From contig NC_018681.1 of NCBI RefSeq assembly GCF_000250675.2, forward strand, positions 1 through 64,000: a DNA stretch of 64,000 nt. Direction: 5' to 3'. Shown in pieces: positions 26,575-36,066 of this stretch (positions within the stretch are counted from its first letter, which is position 1; every line of letters starts with the position of its first letter). A model generated the notes under the pieces. It ran no database searches. It saw only the letters and a program-made list of their open reading frames with translations, and had not been told where the DNA came from. The translations under genes and the position numbers were made by a program. The DNA is from Nocardia brasiliensis ATCC 700358. GTDB lineage: Bacteria; Actinomycetota; Actinomycetes; Mycobacteriales; Mycobacteriaceae.

Positions 26575-27057
26575 ATGACCTGGATCGGGAGGCACTCGAT
26601 GGGTGACACGCAGGACGTGCGATTCATGCGGCACGCGATCGAGCTGGCGCGCGACTGCCCGCCGAGCACGACCGCGTTCTCCGTCGGCGCGGTGATCGTC
26701 GCCGCCGGGGTGGCGATCGCCACCGGGTACTCCCGCGAGACCGACGACAAGGTGCACGCCGAGGAGTCCGCGCTGAACAAGCTGGACGCGGCCGACCCGC
26801 GACTGTCCACGGCCACGATCTACACCACGCTGGAGCCGTGTTCGCAGCGCGGCACCGCCACCCGGCTGCCATGTACGGACCGAATCCTGCACGCGGGGAT
26901 CCCCCGGGTGGTCCTCGCCTGGCGCGAACCCGCGACCTTCGTGACCAACTGCGTCGGTGTGGAAAAGCTGCGGGAACACGGCGTCGAGGTGGTCGAGCTG
27001 ACCGAGCTGGCAGCGGAGGCGATGTCGATGAACCGCCACCTCGATCTGTCACGCTGA
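26575..27057 (+). CDS. RibD N-terminal-like zinc deaminase
   Basis: A 160-residue cytidine-deaminase-fold enzyme. Zinc ligands are H61 in HAE (E63 is the catalytic Glu) and C89 and C100 in EPCSQRGTATRLPC; the loop between the cysteines is two residues longer than in RibD. It resembles the deaminase half of RibD more than dCMP deaminase. AAGGGGAT precedes the ATG at 26575; ATG 26599 is an alternative. With the reductase upstream it could form a two-subunit RibD-like system acting on a pyrimidine or pteridine. Confidence 0.85.
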   Translation: MTWIGRHSMGDTQDVRFMRHAIELARDCPPSTTAFSVGAVIVAAGVAIATGYSRETDDKVHAEESALNKLDAADPRLSTATIYTTLEPCSQRGTATRLPCTDRILHAGIPRVVLAWREPATFVTNCVGVEKLREHGVEVVELTELAAEAMSMNRHLDLSR

Positions 27058-27150
27058 CTGCCAGGGTATTCGACACTTATTGACCGTTATGCGGCGCTCC
27101 CGGTATATCTGTGAAAGTCAAATCTGCAATTCACACCCTGGGGGATCGAA

Positions 27151-27489
27151 GTGTTCTCTTTCTCGAAGTTCGCCGCGCTCACCGCCGCCGTTTCGTCTAT
27201 TTTCCTCTTGCAAATGGGAACCGCCGAAGCGGACGGGAACGGATCGGGCACCTGCCGGCAGGATAGGTTCTGTGGCTGGTCGGAAGTCGGCTACACCGGC
27301 GCCGACTTCCACTCGAAATCGCCTGAGGGCTGCTGGGATACGACGCCGATCCGCTCGGCGCACAACGCGCTCAACCAGAAGGTCACCCTGTGGGCGAACT
27401 CGAACTGCACGGGGAAGAGCATCGTGCTCGACGCCCGGACGGTGTATCGGGGCATCGGGTTCCTGGCGCACTCGATGTCGCCGGCCTGA
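27151..27489 (+). CDS. Secreted peptidase-inhibitor family I36 / beta-gamma-crystallin-like protein
   Basis: A 112-residue preprotein with a cleavable signal (about 1-28, ending TAEADG). The mature part has four cysteines and the sequence CRQDRFCGWSEVGYTGADF typical of I36/crystallin-fold small secreted actinobacterial proteins. Some members inhibit metallopeptidases; inhibition here is not shown. GTG 27151 follows GGGGGATC. A strong bidirectional terminator follows. Confidence 0.75.
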   Translation: MFSFSKFAALTAAVSSIFLLQMGTAEADGNGSGTCRQDRFCGWSEVGYTGADFHSKSPEGCWDTTPIRSAHNALNQKVTLWANSNCTGKSIVLDARTVYRGIGFLAHSMSPA

Positions 27490-27497
27490 CAGCAGCA

Positions 27498-27527
27498 TTC
27501 GGCTGCCATAGATTTATGGCAGCCGAA
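27498..27527. terminator. Bidirectional terminator
   Basis: TTCGGCTGCCATA (27498-27510) and TATGGCAGCCGAA (27515-27527) form a perfect 13-base stem with a four-base loop, between the converging I36-type and CBS genes. Confidence 0.8.
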
Positions 27528-27601
27528 GCTTTCTGCTCGATGAATTCAGTAGAGATACGTCGACCCGATCGAAATTCGAGCGCGAATATATCGAGCAGAT
27601 T

Positions 27602-28021
27602 TTACGGCCGTCCGTAAACTGCTGTCACGAATTCGCCGAGTTGGTTGTCGTCGAGGTGGCGGGCCAGGTCGGCTTCGCTGATCATGCCGACGAGGCGCTT
27701 GTCCTCGATCACCGGCATTCGCTTGATCCGGTGACTTTCCATCTCGTCGAGCACTTCTTCGATATCGGCGTCGGCGGCCACCCAGCGTGGCGTCGACTCG
27801 CAGAGTTCGGCCGCGCGGGTGGTGCCGGGCGAGCGGCCCTGGGCGATGCATTTCACGACGATGTCGCGATCGGTGATGATGCCGCACATCCGATCGTTGT
27901 CGTCGGCGATGACCAGCGAGCCGACGCCGAGCTCGGCCATCACGCGGGCGGCCTTGCCGACGGTCTCGTCCTTCGCGATCCACTGCGCACCGGGTTTCAT
28001 GATGTCCCTGGCGGTCGTCAT
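27602..28021 (-). CDS. CBS-domain protein, Hrp1-like
   Basis: A 139-residue protein made of two CBS domains (about 7-65 and 75-130), each with a characteristic ITDRDIVVKCIA or ISEADLARHL type segment. It is close in length and sequence pattern to mycobacterial hypoxic response protein 1 (Rv2626c). CBS pairs bind adenosine nucleotides. I saw no DosR-type palindrome upstream, so hypoxic control is not supported here. The ATG at 28021 follows GAGGAGG with ideal spacing. Confidence 0.88.
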   Translation of the reverse strand: MTTARDIMKPGAQWIAKDETVGKAARVMAELGVGSLVIADDNDRMCGIITDRDIVVKCIAQGRSPGTTRAAELCESTPRWVAADADIEEVLDEMESHRIKRMPVIEDKRLVGMISEADLARHLDDNQLGEFVTAVYGRP

Positions 28022-28130
28022 CGGTTTCCTCCTCGCTACTCAGCACAGCTGATTCGGATGGAGCACACCAATTCTGCCGCTGAACACACCGACTGGTCGG
28101 TGCTTTGCGGCAACTGCCGAAAACAGAACG

Positions 28131-28150
28131 AGCGGACCCGAAGGTCCGCT
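28131..28150 (-). terminator. Terminator of the fhaA-pknB operon
   Basis: AGCGGACC (28131-28138) and GGTCCGCT (28143-28150) form a perfect 8-base stem with a tetraloop; on the minus strand a T-rich run (CGTTCTGTTTTC) follows. It lies 28 bases beyond the pknB stop. Confidence 0.75.
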
Positions 28151-28178
28151 CATCCACTGCCCGAGTAATCCGAATCGA

Positions 28179-30083
28179 CTACGGCGGCCCGAGCACGCCG
28201 ACGCCCACCTGCACCGCGCCGCTCTTCGGGAGTGAACCACCCGCGGCCGGCGCCTGGGTGATGATGCGGCCGACGCTGCCCGCGTCGAACGTGCCCTGCG
28301 GGGACTGGCTGATCTGGCTCTGCGAGCCGGTCCAGCCTTCCTTCTGCAGCTTGTCCACGGCCTGCGCGACCGTGAGTCCGGTCAGCGACGGCATCTTGAT
28401 CTGGTCGCTGGACACCTGGACGACGACCGTCGACCCCTTCTCGACCGTCGTGCCGCCGGCCGGGCTGGTCGAGAGCACCTCGCCGACCGGACGACTGGAC
28501 GGCACCTTCTCGATCGTGATCTTGAAACCGGCACTGTCCACCAGATTCGGCCGGGCGACCTCGATGTCCTGGCCGACCACATTGGGCACGCGGATCGGTT
28601 CCGGGCCGGAGCCGAGGGTCACCACGATCACCCGGTCCGCGTCCACCCGCGACCCGGCCGACGGGTCCTGCCCGATGACCTTGTCCTTCTCCTGCGTGCT
28701 GGACGGCTTGCGCTGCACGTTCGGGTCCATCTGCAAGCTGTTCTTGCGCAGTTCGGCCTCGGCCTCCTGCTGGGTCAGTCCGTCGAGCTTGGGCACCTGC
28801 ACCTGAGTGGGCCCGGTGGATACCTGCACGGTGATGGTGCTGCCCTTGTCCACCCGCGAGCCGCCCAGCGGCTGGGTGGCGATCACATTGCCGGTCGCGA
28901 CCTTGCTGTCGGCCTTCTGGAAGCTGGCGACGGTGAAACCGGCCTTCTGCAGCGCGTCGATCGCCTGCTGCGAGGACTTGCCCGAAACATCGGGCACCGT
29001 CACCTGATCCGGCTTGCTGCCCGGCCCGATCAGCACCCAGAACAGGGTGAACGCGACGGCGACCGCGGCGGCCGCGGCGACGGCGAGGTAGATCGTGCGG
29101 CGCGGGCCGCCGGGATCCACCGACGCCTGCTCGGAGGTGTCGTCGTTGCGCTCGACGGTGCGGTAGCTGCGCGGCGCGGGTTCGTTGTTGCCGAAGACAG
29201 TGGTGCGGTCCTCGTCGGTCATCACCATCGGGGCGCTCGGCTTCTGCCCGCCGAGCACCCGGATCAGGTCCGCGCGCATCTCGGCCGCGCTCTGGTAGCG
29301 GTTGGCCGGGTTCTTGCTCATCGCCTTGAGGATCACCGAGTCGAGCTCGCGGGGCACCCCGGGATGTACGTGCGAGGGCAGCCGCGGGTCTTCCCGGACG
29401 TGCTGGTAGGCCACCGCGACGGGCGAGTCGCCGGTGAAAGGCGGCTCACCGGTGAGGATTTCGAACAGCACGCAGCCGACGGAGTACACGTCGGAGCGGG
29501 CGTCGACGGTCTCGCCGCGCGCCTGCTCGGGCGAAAGGTATTGCGCGGTACCGATCACCGCGGCGGTCTGGGTCATCGGGTTGGAGCTGTCGGCGATCGC
29601 CCTGGCGATGCCGAAGTCCATCACCTTCACCGCGCCCGCGCGATTGATCATGATGTTGGCGGGCTTCATGTCGCGGTGCACGATGCCGGCCTTGTGGCTG
29701 AAATCCAGTGCGGCACAGACGTCGGCGATGACCTCCATGGCCCGGCGCGGCGGCAGCGGTCCCTTGCCGCGCACGATATCGCGCAGCGTCTCGCCGTCGA
29801 CGTACTCCATCACGATGTAGGGCAGCGGACCGTCGTCGACCTTGGCCTCGCCGGTGTCGTACACCGCGACGATGGCCGGATGATTCAGCGCGGCGGCGTT
29901 CTGCGCCTCCCGCTTGAACCGCAGGTAGAACGTGGGATCGCGGGCCAGATCGGCGCGCAGCACCTTGATCGCGACATCCCGGCTGAGCCGTAGATCGCGC
30001 GCCTTGTGCACTTCGGACATACCGCCGAACCCGATGATCTCGCCCAGCTCGTAGCGGGAGGAGAGATTCTTCGGGGTCGTCAT
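28179..30083 (-). CDS. pknB: Ser/Thr protein kinase PknB with PASTA repeats
   Basis: A 634-residue membrane kinase controlling growth and peptidoglycan synthesis. The kinase domain (1 to about 280) has K40 in VAIKVL, the catalytic loop HRDMKPAN, DFG, and activation-loop threonines in TQTAAVIGTAQYLSPEQ. A juxtamembrane linker leads to one helix (about 332-355) and four extracellular PASTA domains that sense muropeptides and lipid II. It overlaps pknA by ATGA and is the last gene of the operon. Length and layout match mycobacterial PknB (626). Confidence 0.98.
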   Translation of the reverse strand: MTTPKNLSSRYELGEIIGFGGMSEVHKARDLRLSRDVAIKVLRADLARDPTFYLRFKREAQNAAALNHPAIVAVYDTGEAKVDDGPLPYIVMEYVDGETLRDIVRGKGPLPPRRAMEVIADVCAALDFSHKAGIVHRDMKPANIMINRAGAVKVMDFGIARAIADSSNPMTQTAAVIGTAQYLSPEQARGETVDARSDVYSVGCVLFEILTGEPPFTGDSPVAVAYQHVREDPRLPSHVHPGVPRELDSVILKAMSKNPANRYQSAAEMRADLIRVLGGQKPSAPMVMTDEDRTTVFGNNEPAPRSYRTVERNDDTSEQASVDPGGPRRTIYLAVAAAAAVAVAFTLFWVLIGPGSKPDQVTVPDVSGKSSQQAIDALQKAGFTVASFQKADSKVATGNVIATQPLGGSRVDKGSTITVQVSTGPTQVQVPKLDGLTQQEAEAELRKNSLQMDPNVQRKPSSTQEKDKVIGQDPSAGSRVDADRVIVVTLGSGPEPIRVPNVVGQDIEVARPNLVDSAGFKITIEKVPSSRPVGEVLSTSPAGGTTVEKGSTVVVQVSSDQIKMPSLTGLTVAQAVDKLQKEGWTGSQSQISQSPQGTFDAGSVGRIITQAPAAGGSLPKSGAVQVGVGVLGPP

Positions 30084-31597
30084 GGTTGTCCTTGCGAAGA
30101 AGTAGCGGGCGCGCCGACGGAGCCAGAGGGACCTCGGGCTCCGGGAATCTCCGGAAATGGTATGTCGATCGTCGGAACTCGCGGCCGGGTAGTGGTCGGC
30201 GAGGTCGTCGTCGGTTTACTGCTCGTCGTCGACGGCGTGGTCGTCGTCGGGGTCGGTGTGGTGGTGGTCGGTTCGGGGGTGGTGGTCGGCGGTTCCGTCG
30301 TGGTGGTCCGCTCGACCGTGGTCGGCGGCGGCGGAACAGGTTTCGGCGTCGTGGTGCTGGTCACCGGCGGGGGCGGCGGCTTCGGCGCGGGCACCGACGT
30401 CGTGGTGTTCGCCGGGCCCTTGTTCGGGTTGGTGTCGCCGCCGAACATCAGATAGCCGACGGTGGCGACGAGCAGCACGCCGGCCGCGACGCCGGCCGCG
30501 GTCCACTTCTGAGTTGTGGTGAAGCCCTTGTCTTTCGGCGGCACCCGGTTGCCACCGGTGCCCGGGTTGAGCATGGTGGCGGGCGCCGCGCCGGTGGCCT
30601 GGCCCGCCGCGCCGAGCGCACCGCCGGCCGGGGTCGAATAGCGCACCGTCGCGCCGTCGAAATCCGAAGGGGTGGACGGCAACACGACGGTCGGGCCGGG
30701 CGGCAGCACCCGGGTGGCGCCGGTCAGCGGCGTGCCCGCGGCGGCGCCGCGCGGCGGGGGCGGCCTGCGACCCGCGCGCACCGCGGCCACCGCGTCGGCG
30801 AACTCGCCGCCGCTGGCGTAGCGCAGGTTCGGGTCCTTGCCCATGGTGATCTCGATCAGCTCGCGCACGTTGCCGGGCAGATCGCCGGGCATCGGCGGCG
30901 GCGCCTCGCGGACGTGCTTCATCGCGACCGTGATCGCGCCGTCCCCGCTGAACGGCCGGGTCCCGGCCAGCGCCTCGTAACCGACGACGCCGAGCGAGTA
31001 CACGTCGCTGGCGGCGGTGGCGTCCTCGCCGACCGCCTGCTCCGGCGCGATGTACTGGGCGGTGCCCATCACCATGCCGGTCTTGGTCACCGGCGAGGCG
31101 TCCACGGCCTTGGCGATGCCGAAGTCGGTGATCTTCACCTGACCGGTCGGCGTCACCAGGATGTTGCCCGGCTTCACGTCCCGGTGCACGACCCCGGCCC
31201 GGTGCGCCACGTCGAGGGCGCGCCCGGTCTGCTCGAGCATGTCGAGCCCCTGGCCGACGGAGAGCCGGCCGAGCCGGTTCAGCACCGTGTTCAGCGGCTC
31301 GCCCTGCACCAGTTCCATGACCAGGTAGGCGGTTTCACTGCCCTGCGGGTCGGTGGTCTCGCCGTAGTCGTAGATGCCCGCGATCCCGGGGTGGTTCAAC
31401 TGGGCGGTGGTCTTGGCCTCGGTCCGGAACCGATGCCGGAACGTCGGGTCGGCGGAGAACTCCGACTTGAGCACCTTGACCGCCACCCGGCGATCCAGCC
31501 GGGTGTCCAGCGCCTCCCAGACCTGGCCCATGCCGCCGGTCGCGATCAGCCGTTGCAGCCGATAGCGGTTGGCGATCATCGCACCGTTGTTCAGCAT
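30080..31597 (-). CDS. pknA: Ser/Thr protein kinase PknA
   Basis: A 505-residue kinase that works with PknB in cell-shape control. The kinase domain has VAVKVL, HRDVKPGN and DFGIAKA; one membrane helix (about residues 370-390, WTAAGVAAGVLLVATVGYLMF) precedes an extracellular tail rich in Thr and Pro without PASTA repeats, probably O-mannosylated. The ATG at 31597 (MLNNGAMIANRY) is chosen; a longer frame to 31663 lacks support. The stop overlaps the pknB start. Confidence 0.97.
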   Translation of the reverse strand: MLNNGAMIANRYRLQRLIATGGMGQVWEALDTRLDRRVAVKVLKSEFSADPTFRHRFRTEAKTTAQLNHPGIAGIYDYGETTDPQGSETAYLVMELVQGEPLNTVLNRLGRLSVGQGLDMLEQTGRALDVAHRAGVVHRDVKPGNILVTPTGQVKITDFGIAKAVDASPVTKTGMVMGTAQYIAPEQAVGEDATAASDVYSLGVVGYEALAGTRPFSGDGAITVAMKHVREAPPPMPGDLPGNVRELIEITMGKDPNLRYASGGEFADAVAAVRAGRRPPPPRGAAAGTPLTGATRVLPPGPTVVLPSTPSDFDGATVRYSTPAGGALGAAGQATGAAPATMLNPGTGGNRVPPKDKGFTTTQKWTAAGVAAGVLLVATVGYLMFGGDTNPNKGPANTTTSVPAPKPPPPPVTSTTTPKPVPPPPTTVERTTTTEPPTTTPEPTTTTPTPTTTTPSTTSSKPTTTSPTTTRPRVPTIDIPFPEIPGARGPSGSVGAPATSSQGQP

Positions 31598-31628
31598 CCC
31601 CGTACCTTCACTCGCACATCCATCTCGT

Positions 31629-33095
31629 TCAGCCCCCTCGCAGACCGGCGTCCAGCACCGCACGCGCGACCGGCGCGGCCACCGAACCGCCGGTCGCGGC
31701 CAGCGCCCGGTCGCCGCCGTTCTCCACGACCACCGCGATGGCGATCTTCGGATTCTGGGCGGGCGCGAAGGCGATGTACCAGGCGTGCGGTGGGGTTTTG
31801 CGTGGATCGCTGCCGTGCTCGGCGGTGCCGGTCTTGGAAGCGATCTGATAGCGGGACTTGTTACCTCCGGCGGTGTTGCTTTCCGAGGCGATCATCAGAT
31901 TCGTCAGCGAAGACGCTACCTGTGCGCTGACCGCTTGGCCGACCGAGACCGGCTTGGTTTTCGACAACTCACTGAGGTCGGGCCCCTGCAGTTGGTCGAC
32001 CAGGTACGGCTGCATCCGGACCCCGCCGTTGGCCACGGTCGCGGCGATCACCGCGTTGTCCAGCGGCGTCAGCGCCACGTCCCGCTGCCCGATGCTGCTC
32101 TGGGCCAGTGCGGCGTTGTCCGAGATGGGGCCGACGGTGCCCTCGGCCACCGGGATCGGGATATCGCGGTGCGTGCCGATGCCGAAGGCGGCCGCCTCGT
32201 CCTTGAGGTTCGCGGCGCCCACCTTGACACCGAGTTCGGCGAACGCGGTGTTGCACGAGAGCCGGAACGCGTCGTACAGCGAGGCGGTCGGGCCGGGGCC
32301 GCAGTTGCTGCCGTTGTAGTTCTCCAGCGTGGTGCTGGTGCCCGGCAGCGTGATGTTCGGCGCCGCGGTGAACTGGTCCTCCGGCGTCGCGACGTTGTTC
32401 GCCAGCGCCGCGGCAGTGACCACCACCTTGAACGTGGAACCCGGCGGATAGGTCTGCGAGACAGCACGATTCAGCATCGGCTGGCGCTCGTCGTCGCTGA
32501 GTTCCTCCCACGCCTTGGTGCCGCTGGCGCCGTCGTGCCCGGACAACAGGTTGGGGTCGTAGCTCGGCGTGGACACCATGGTGAGGATCTTGCCGGTGCT
32601 CGGCTCGATCGCCACCACCGAACCGGTGTAGCCCTTGCTGGTCAGCTGGTCGTAGGCGACCTGCTGCATGGCCGGGTCGAGCGTGGTGATCACGTTGCCG
32701 CCGCGCGGATCCCGGCCGGACACCATGTCGACCAGCCGCTGCCCGAACAGGTGACTGTCCGACCCGTTGAGCACCGAGTCCTCGGCCCGCTCGAGTCCCG
32801 TGGTCTTGTACTGGATCGAGTAGAACCCGGTGACCGGGGCGTAGGCCTCCGGCGAGGTCGGGTAGGTGCGCAGGTACTTGTAGCGGTCGTCGGTGGCGAC
32901 CGAATTCGCCAGCACGGTGCCGCCCGCGGAGATCTGCCCGCGCTGGCGCGAGTACTCGTCGAGCAGCACGCGGTTGTTGCGCGGATCGGTGCGTAGATCG
33001 TCGGCCTTGATCACCTGGACGTAGGTGGCGTTGAGCAGCAGCGCGACGATCATCACCATCACGGCGATCGCGACCCGGCGTAGGGGAGTGTTCAT
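31629..33095 (-). CDS. pbpA: Penicillin-binding protein PbpA (class B transpeptidase)
   Basis: A 488-residue transpeptidase that cross-links peptidoglycan, anchored by an N-terminal helix (about 9-25). Active-site motifs are S220-T-F-K223, SCN, and KTGTAEHG. It pairs with RodA, encoded immediately upstream with an ATGA overlap. In mycobacteria PbpA acts in division and is controlled by PknB. Confidence 0.97.
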   Translation of the reverse strand: MNTPLRRVAIAVMVMIVALLLNATYVQVIKADDLRTDPRNNRVLLDEYSRQRGQISAGGTVLANSVATDDRYKYLRTYPTSPEAYAPVTGFYSIQYKTTGLERAEDSVLNGSDSHLFGQRLVDMVSGRDPRGGNVITTLDPAMQQVAYDQLTSKGYTGSVVAIEPSTGKILTMVSTPSYDPNLLSGHDGASGTKAWEELSDDERQPMLNRAVSQTYPPGSTFKVVVTAAALANNVATPEDQFTAAPNITLPGTSTTLENYNGSNCGPGPTASLYDAFRLSCNTAFAELGVKVGAANLKDEAAAFGIGTHRDIPIPVAEGTVGPISDNAALAQSSIGQRDVALTPLDNAVIAATVANGGVRMQPYLVDQLQGPDLSELSKTKPVSVGQAVSAQVASSLTNLMIASESNTAGGNKSRYQIASKTGTAEHGSDPRKTPPHAWYIAFAPAQNPKIAIAVVVENGGDRALAATGGSVAAPVARAVLDAGLRGG

Positions 33096-34582
33096 GTCGC
33101 GGGCCCCGCTTCCGGTCGGCCGCCCTCGGGTTTGCGCAGCAACTCCGTCGTCGCGTCCGCGATCGGCGCGGCGGGCACGCTCTTGCGGGCGGGCGCGGGC
33201 GCGCGGGCCGCGTCGGAAACCTTGATGAGCAACGCGAGCAGCGCGTAGTTGGCCAGCAGCGAGGAACCACCGTAGGACATGAACGGCGTGGTGAGGCCGG
33301 TGAGCGGGATCAGCTTGGTGACACCGCCGACCACCACGAACAACTGGATGGCGATGGTGAACGCCAGGCCGGCCGCCAGCAGCTTGCCGAAGCTGTCGCG
33401 CACGGCGAGCGCGGTGCGCAGGCCGCGCACGATGAACACCAGGAACAGCACCAGCACCGCGGTGAGCCCGATCAGCCCGAGTTCCTCACCGATCGTGGTG
33501 ATGATGAAGTCGGTCTTGGCGAAGGGCACCTGGTTGGGGCGACCGCTGCCCAGGCCGGTGCCGGCGAGACCGCCGGTGGCCAGGCCGAACAGCGACTGCG
33601 AGATCTGATAGCCGGTGTTGTTGTAGTCGTCGAACGGGTGCAGCCAGGTCTGCGTGCGCACCTGGACGTGCCCGAAAGTCTGGTAGGCGAACACGAAGCC
33701 GAGGCCGAGCAGCGCGCCGCCGATGATCAGCCAGCCCACCCGCTCGGTGGCGATATAGAGCATCACCAGCACCGTGCCGAAGATCAGCAGCGAGGTGCCG
33801 AGGTCCTTCTCGAAGACGAGCACGCCGACGCAGACGATCCAGACCACCACGATCGGACCGAGGTCGCGGCCGCGCGGGAACTCCATGCCGAGCAGGTGCC
33901 GGCCGGCCGCGGTGAACAGGTCGCGCTTGGCCACCAGCACCGAGGCGAAGAAGATGATCAGCAGGATCTTCGCGAACTCGGCGGGCTGAATGTTGAAGCC
34001 CGGCACCTTGATCCAGTTCTTGGAGCCGTTGATCTCGGAGAACCGGCTCGGCAGCAGCGCGGGCATGGCCAGCGCGACGAGCCCGACCAGCCCGAGGGTG
34101 TAGCTGTAGCGCGCCAGCGTGCGGTAGTCGCGCAAGGCGATCAGCAGCACGACGAACACCACCATGCCGAGACCGGTCCACAGGATCTGCTTGTTGGCGT
34201 CGGGGGAGGGCATCGACCACGAGTTGTAGACCGCGGTCTGCTGATCGGCCAGGTCGAGCCGGTGGATCAGCACCAGGCCGAGCCCGTTCAAGAGCGCGAC
34301 GATCGGCAGCAACAGCGGGTCGGCGAACGGGGCGAACCGGCGCACCGCCAGATGCGCCACGCCGAACAAACCGAGATAGGCGGCACCGTATTTGGCGATA
34401 TCCCAGGTGAGCGACTGCTCCTGACTGGCCTCGACCAGGAACAGCGCGGCCGTGGTGATCACTGCCGCACCCGCCAGCAGCAACAGTTCGACATTGCGTC
34501 GAGTGCTCGGTGGGGGCGCGGGAGCGAAGCCGCCGGGAGGACTGGGAAAAGCCCCAGCGGACGGCGGTGCCGGTGCGGACAT
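33092..34582 (-). CDS. rodA: RodA/FtsW-family peptidoglycan glycosyltransferase
   Basis: A SEDS glycan polymerase of 496 residues with a Pro-rich cytoplasmic N-terminus and about ten to twelve membrane helices. SEDS segments are visible (KNWIKVPGFNIQPAEFAKI; EELGLIG; LTGLTTPFMSYGGSS). It forms a polymerase-transpeptidase pair with PbpA. The start codon overlaps the pstP stop by one base. Confidence 0.97.
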   Translation of the reverse strand: MSAPAPPSAGAFPSPPGGFAPAPPPSTRRNVELLLLAGAAVITTAALFLVEASQEQSLTWDIAKYGAAYLGLFGVAHLAVRRFAPFADPLLLPIVALLNGLGLVLIHRLDLADQQTAVYNSWSMPSPDANKQILWTGLGMVVFVVLLIALRDYRTLARYSYTLGLVGLVALAMPALLPSRFSEINGSKNWIKVPGFNIQPAEFAKILLIIFFASVLVAKRDLFTAAGRHLLGMEFPRGRDLGPIVVVWIVCVGVLVFEKDLGTSLLIFGTVLVMLYIATERVGWLIIGGALLGLGFVFAYQTFGHVQVRTQTWLHPFDDYNNTGYQISQSLFGLATGGLAGTGLGSGRPNQVPFAKTDFIITTIGEELGLIGLTAVLVLFLVFIVRGLRTALAVRDSFGKLLAAGLAFTIAIQLFVVVGGVTKLIPLTGLTTPFMSYGGSSLLANYALLALLIKVSDAARAPAPARKSVPAAPIADATTELLRKPEGGRPEAGPAT

Positions 34583-36066
34583 CAGTCCGTCACCCGGCAG
34601 TTCTCCCCCGCGATCTGGGGGTTCGACGACGTGGTCGACGGCGGAACCGGAGCCTCCGACTTGGTCGGTGTGGGGCGGGCATCACCGGGGCCCGGCGCGG
34701 GCTCGACGGTGGTGGTCGGCGCACTGCTGGTGGCCGGCGGCAACGGCGGCTGCGGATCGGCGGGCTGGGGCAGCACGCCCGGCTGCGGCACCGACTCCTT
34801 CACCGGGCACGGCGGCAGCAGCTCACCCTGCGCGATGGAGCGCATCTGCTCCTTCGCGCGATCCAGCGAGCCCGGCGGCAGACCACGGCCGACCTGCTCG
34901 CGACCCGTCTGCTTGAGATCGGTCACCTTCAGCTGCTTGCACGCCGAAGGCAGATCGGCACCCGGGTTCACCAGCGAGAGCTCACCGGTCTTGGTGACGC
35001 AACCGACCTGATTCACGTCGTGGATCGAGTAGCCGAGCACCGAACCGGGTAAGCCGCGCAGGATCACCACCGAGCCGTTGTCGGCCCCGACGTAGTAGTT
35101 GCTGCGAATCATCTTGTAGCCGACCAGCAATCCGACGCTGACCGCGACCACCAGCGCCACGGCGAGCATGATCCAGCGCAGCCGGTGCGACTTGCCCTTG
35201 GCCTCCGGCTCGGGTGCCGCCGCCGCCCGGCGCGGTGCGGCGCGCGGCGGACGCATCGCCGCCGCCCGGCCCGCCGCGGTATTCGGCGGCGGCGTGTCCT
35301 CGTCCACCCCGGACGCCGCACCGGCGACGATCGGATGACTCTGGCCGTAGTCGAGATCGATCACATCCGCGACGACCACCGTGACGTTGTCCGGGCCGCC
35401 GCTGCGCAGCGCGAGCTCGATGAGCCGGTCGGCGCACTCGTCGGTGGAACCCTCGCGCATGGTGTTCGCGATGGTCTCGTCGCTCACCACATCGGAGAGG
35501 CCGTCGGAGCACAGCAGGTAGCGATCGCCCGCGCGCGCCTCCCGCATGATCAGCGTCGGCTCGATCTCGTTGCCGGTGAGCGCGCGCATGATCAGCGAAC
35601 GCTGCGGATGGGTGTGCGCCTGCTCGGGCGTGATCCGGCCCTCGTCGACCAGCGACTGCACGAACGTGTCGTCCCGGGTGATCTGGGCGAGCTCGCCGCC
35701 GCGCAGCAGATAGGCGCGGGAATCACCGATATGGACCAGGCCCAGCTTCTTGCCCGCGAACAGGATCGCGGTGAGCGTGGTGCCCATCCCGTCCAGCTCG
35801 GGCTCCTCCTCGACCTGATCGGCGATCGCGGCATTGCCCTCCCGCGTCGCCGTGTCGAGCTTGCCGAGCAGATCGTCGCCCGGCTCGTCGTCGTCCAGAT
35901 GCGCCAGCGCGGCGATCATCAGCTGCGAGGCCACCTCGCCCGCGGCATGGCCACCCATGCCGTCGGCGAGCGCGAGCAGCCGCGCACCCGCGTAGACGGA
36001 GTCTTCGTTGTTGCCTCGGACGAGACCGCGGTCGCTGCGCGCTGCGTAGCGGAGAACGAGTGTCAC
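34582..36066 (-). CDS. pstP: PP2C-type Ser/Thr protein phosphatase PstP
   Basis: A 494-residue membrane phosphatase that reverses PknA/PknB phosphorylation. The PP2C domain (about 1-240) has LADGMGGHAAGE, GMGTTL, GDSRAYLL, CSDGLSD and GGPDNVTVVVAD, which hold the metal-binding aspartates. One helix (about 305-327) leads to an extracellular Pro/Thr-rich tail. GTG 36066 gives the conserved start TLVLRYAARSDRGLVR and overlaps the fhaB stop (GTGA); a longer frame exists but is not family-like. Confidence 0.97.
   Translation of the reverse strand: MTLVLRYAARSDRGLVRGNNEDSVYAGARLLALADGMGGHAAGEVASQLMIAALAHLDDDEPGDDLLGKLDTATREGNAAIADQVEEEPELDGMGTTLTAILFAGKKLGLVHIGDSRAYLLRGGELAQITRDDTFVQSLVDEGRITPEQAHTHPQRSLIMRALTGNEIEPTLIMREARAGDRYLLCSDGLSDVVSDETIANTMREGSTDECADRLIELALRSGGPDNVTVVVADVIDLDYGQSHPIVAGAASGVDEDTPPPNTAAGRAAAMRPPRAAPRRAAAAPEPEAKGKSHRLRWIMLAVALVVAVSVGLLVGYKMIRSNYYVGADNGSVVILRGLPGSVLGYSIHDVNQVGCVTKTGELSLVNPGADLPSACKQLKVTDLKQTGREQVGRGLPPGSLDRAKEQMRSIAQGELLPPCPVKESVPQPGVLPQPADPQPPLPPATSSAPTTTVEPAPGPGDARPTPTKSEAPVPPSTTSSNPQIAGENCRVTD

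Noticed and set aside
27602..28180. DosR-controlled hypoxic gene
   Set aside because: The CBS protein resembles Hrp1, but I found no DosR-type palindrome in the 157 bases upstream.
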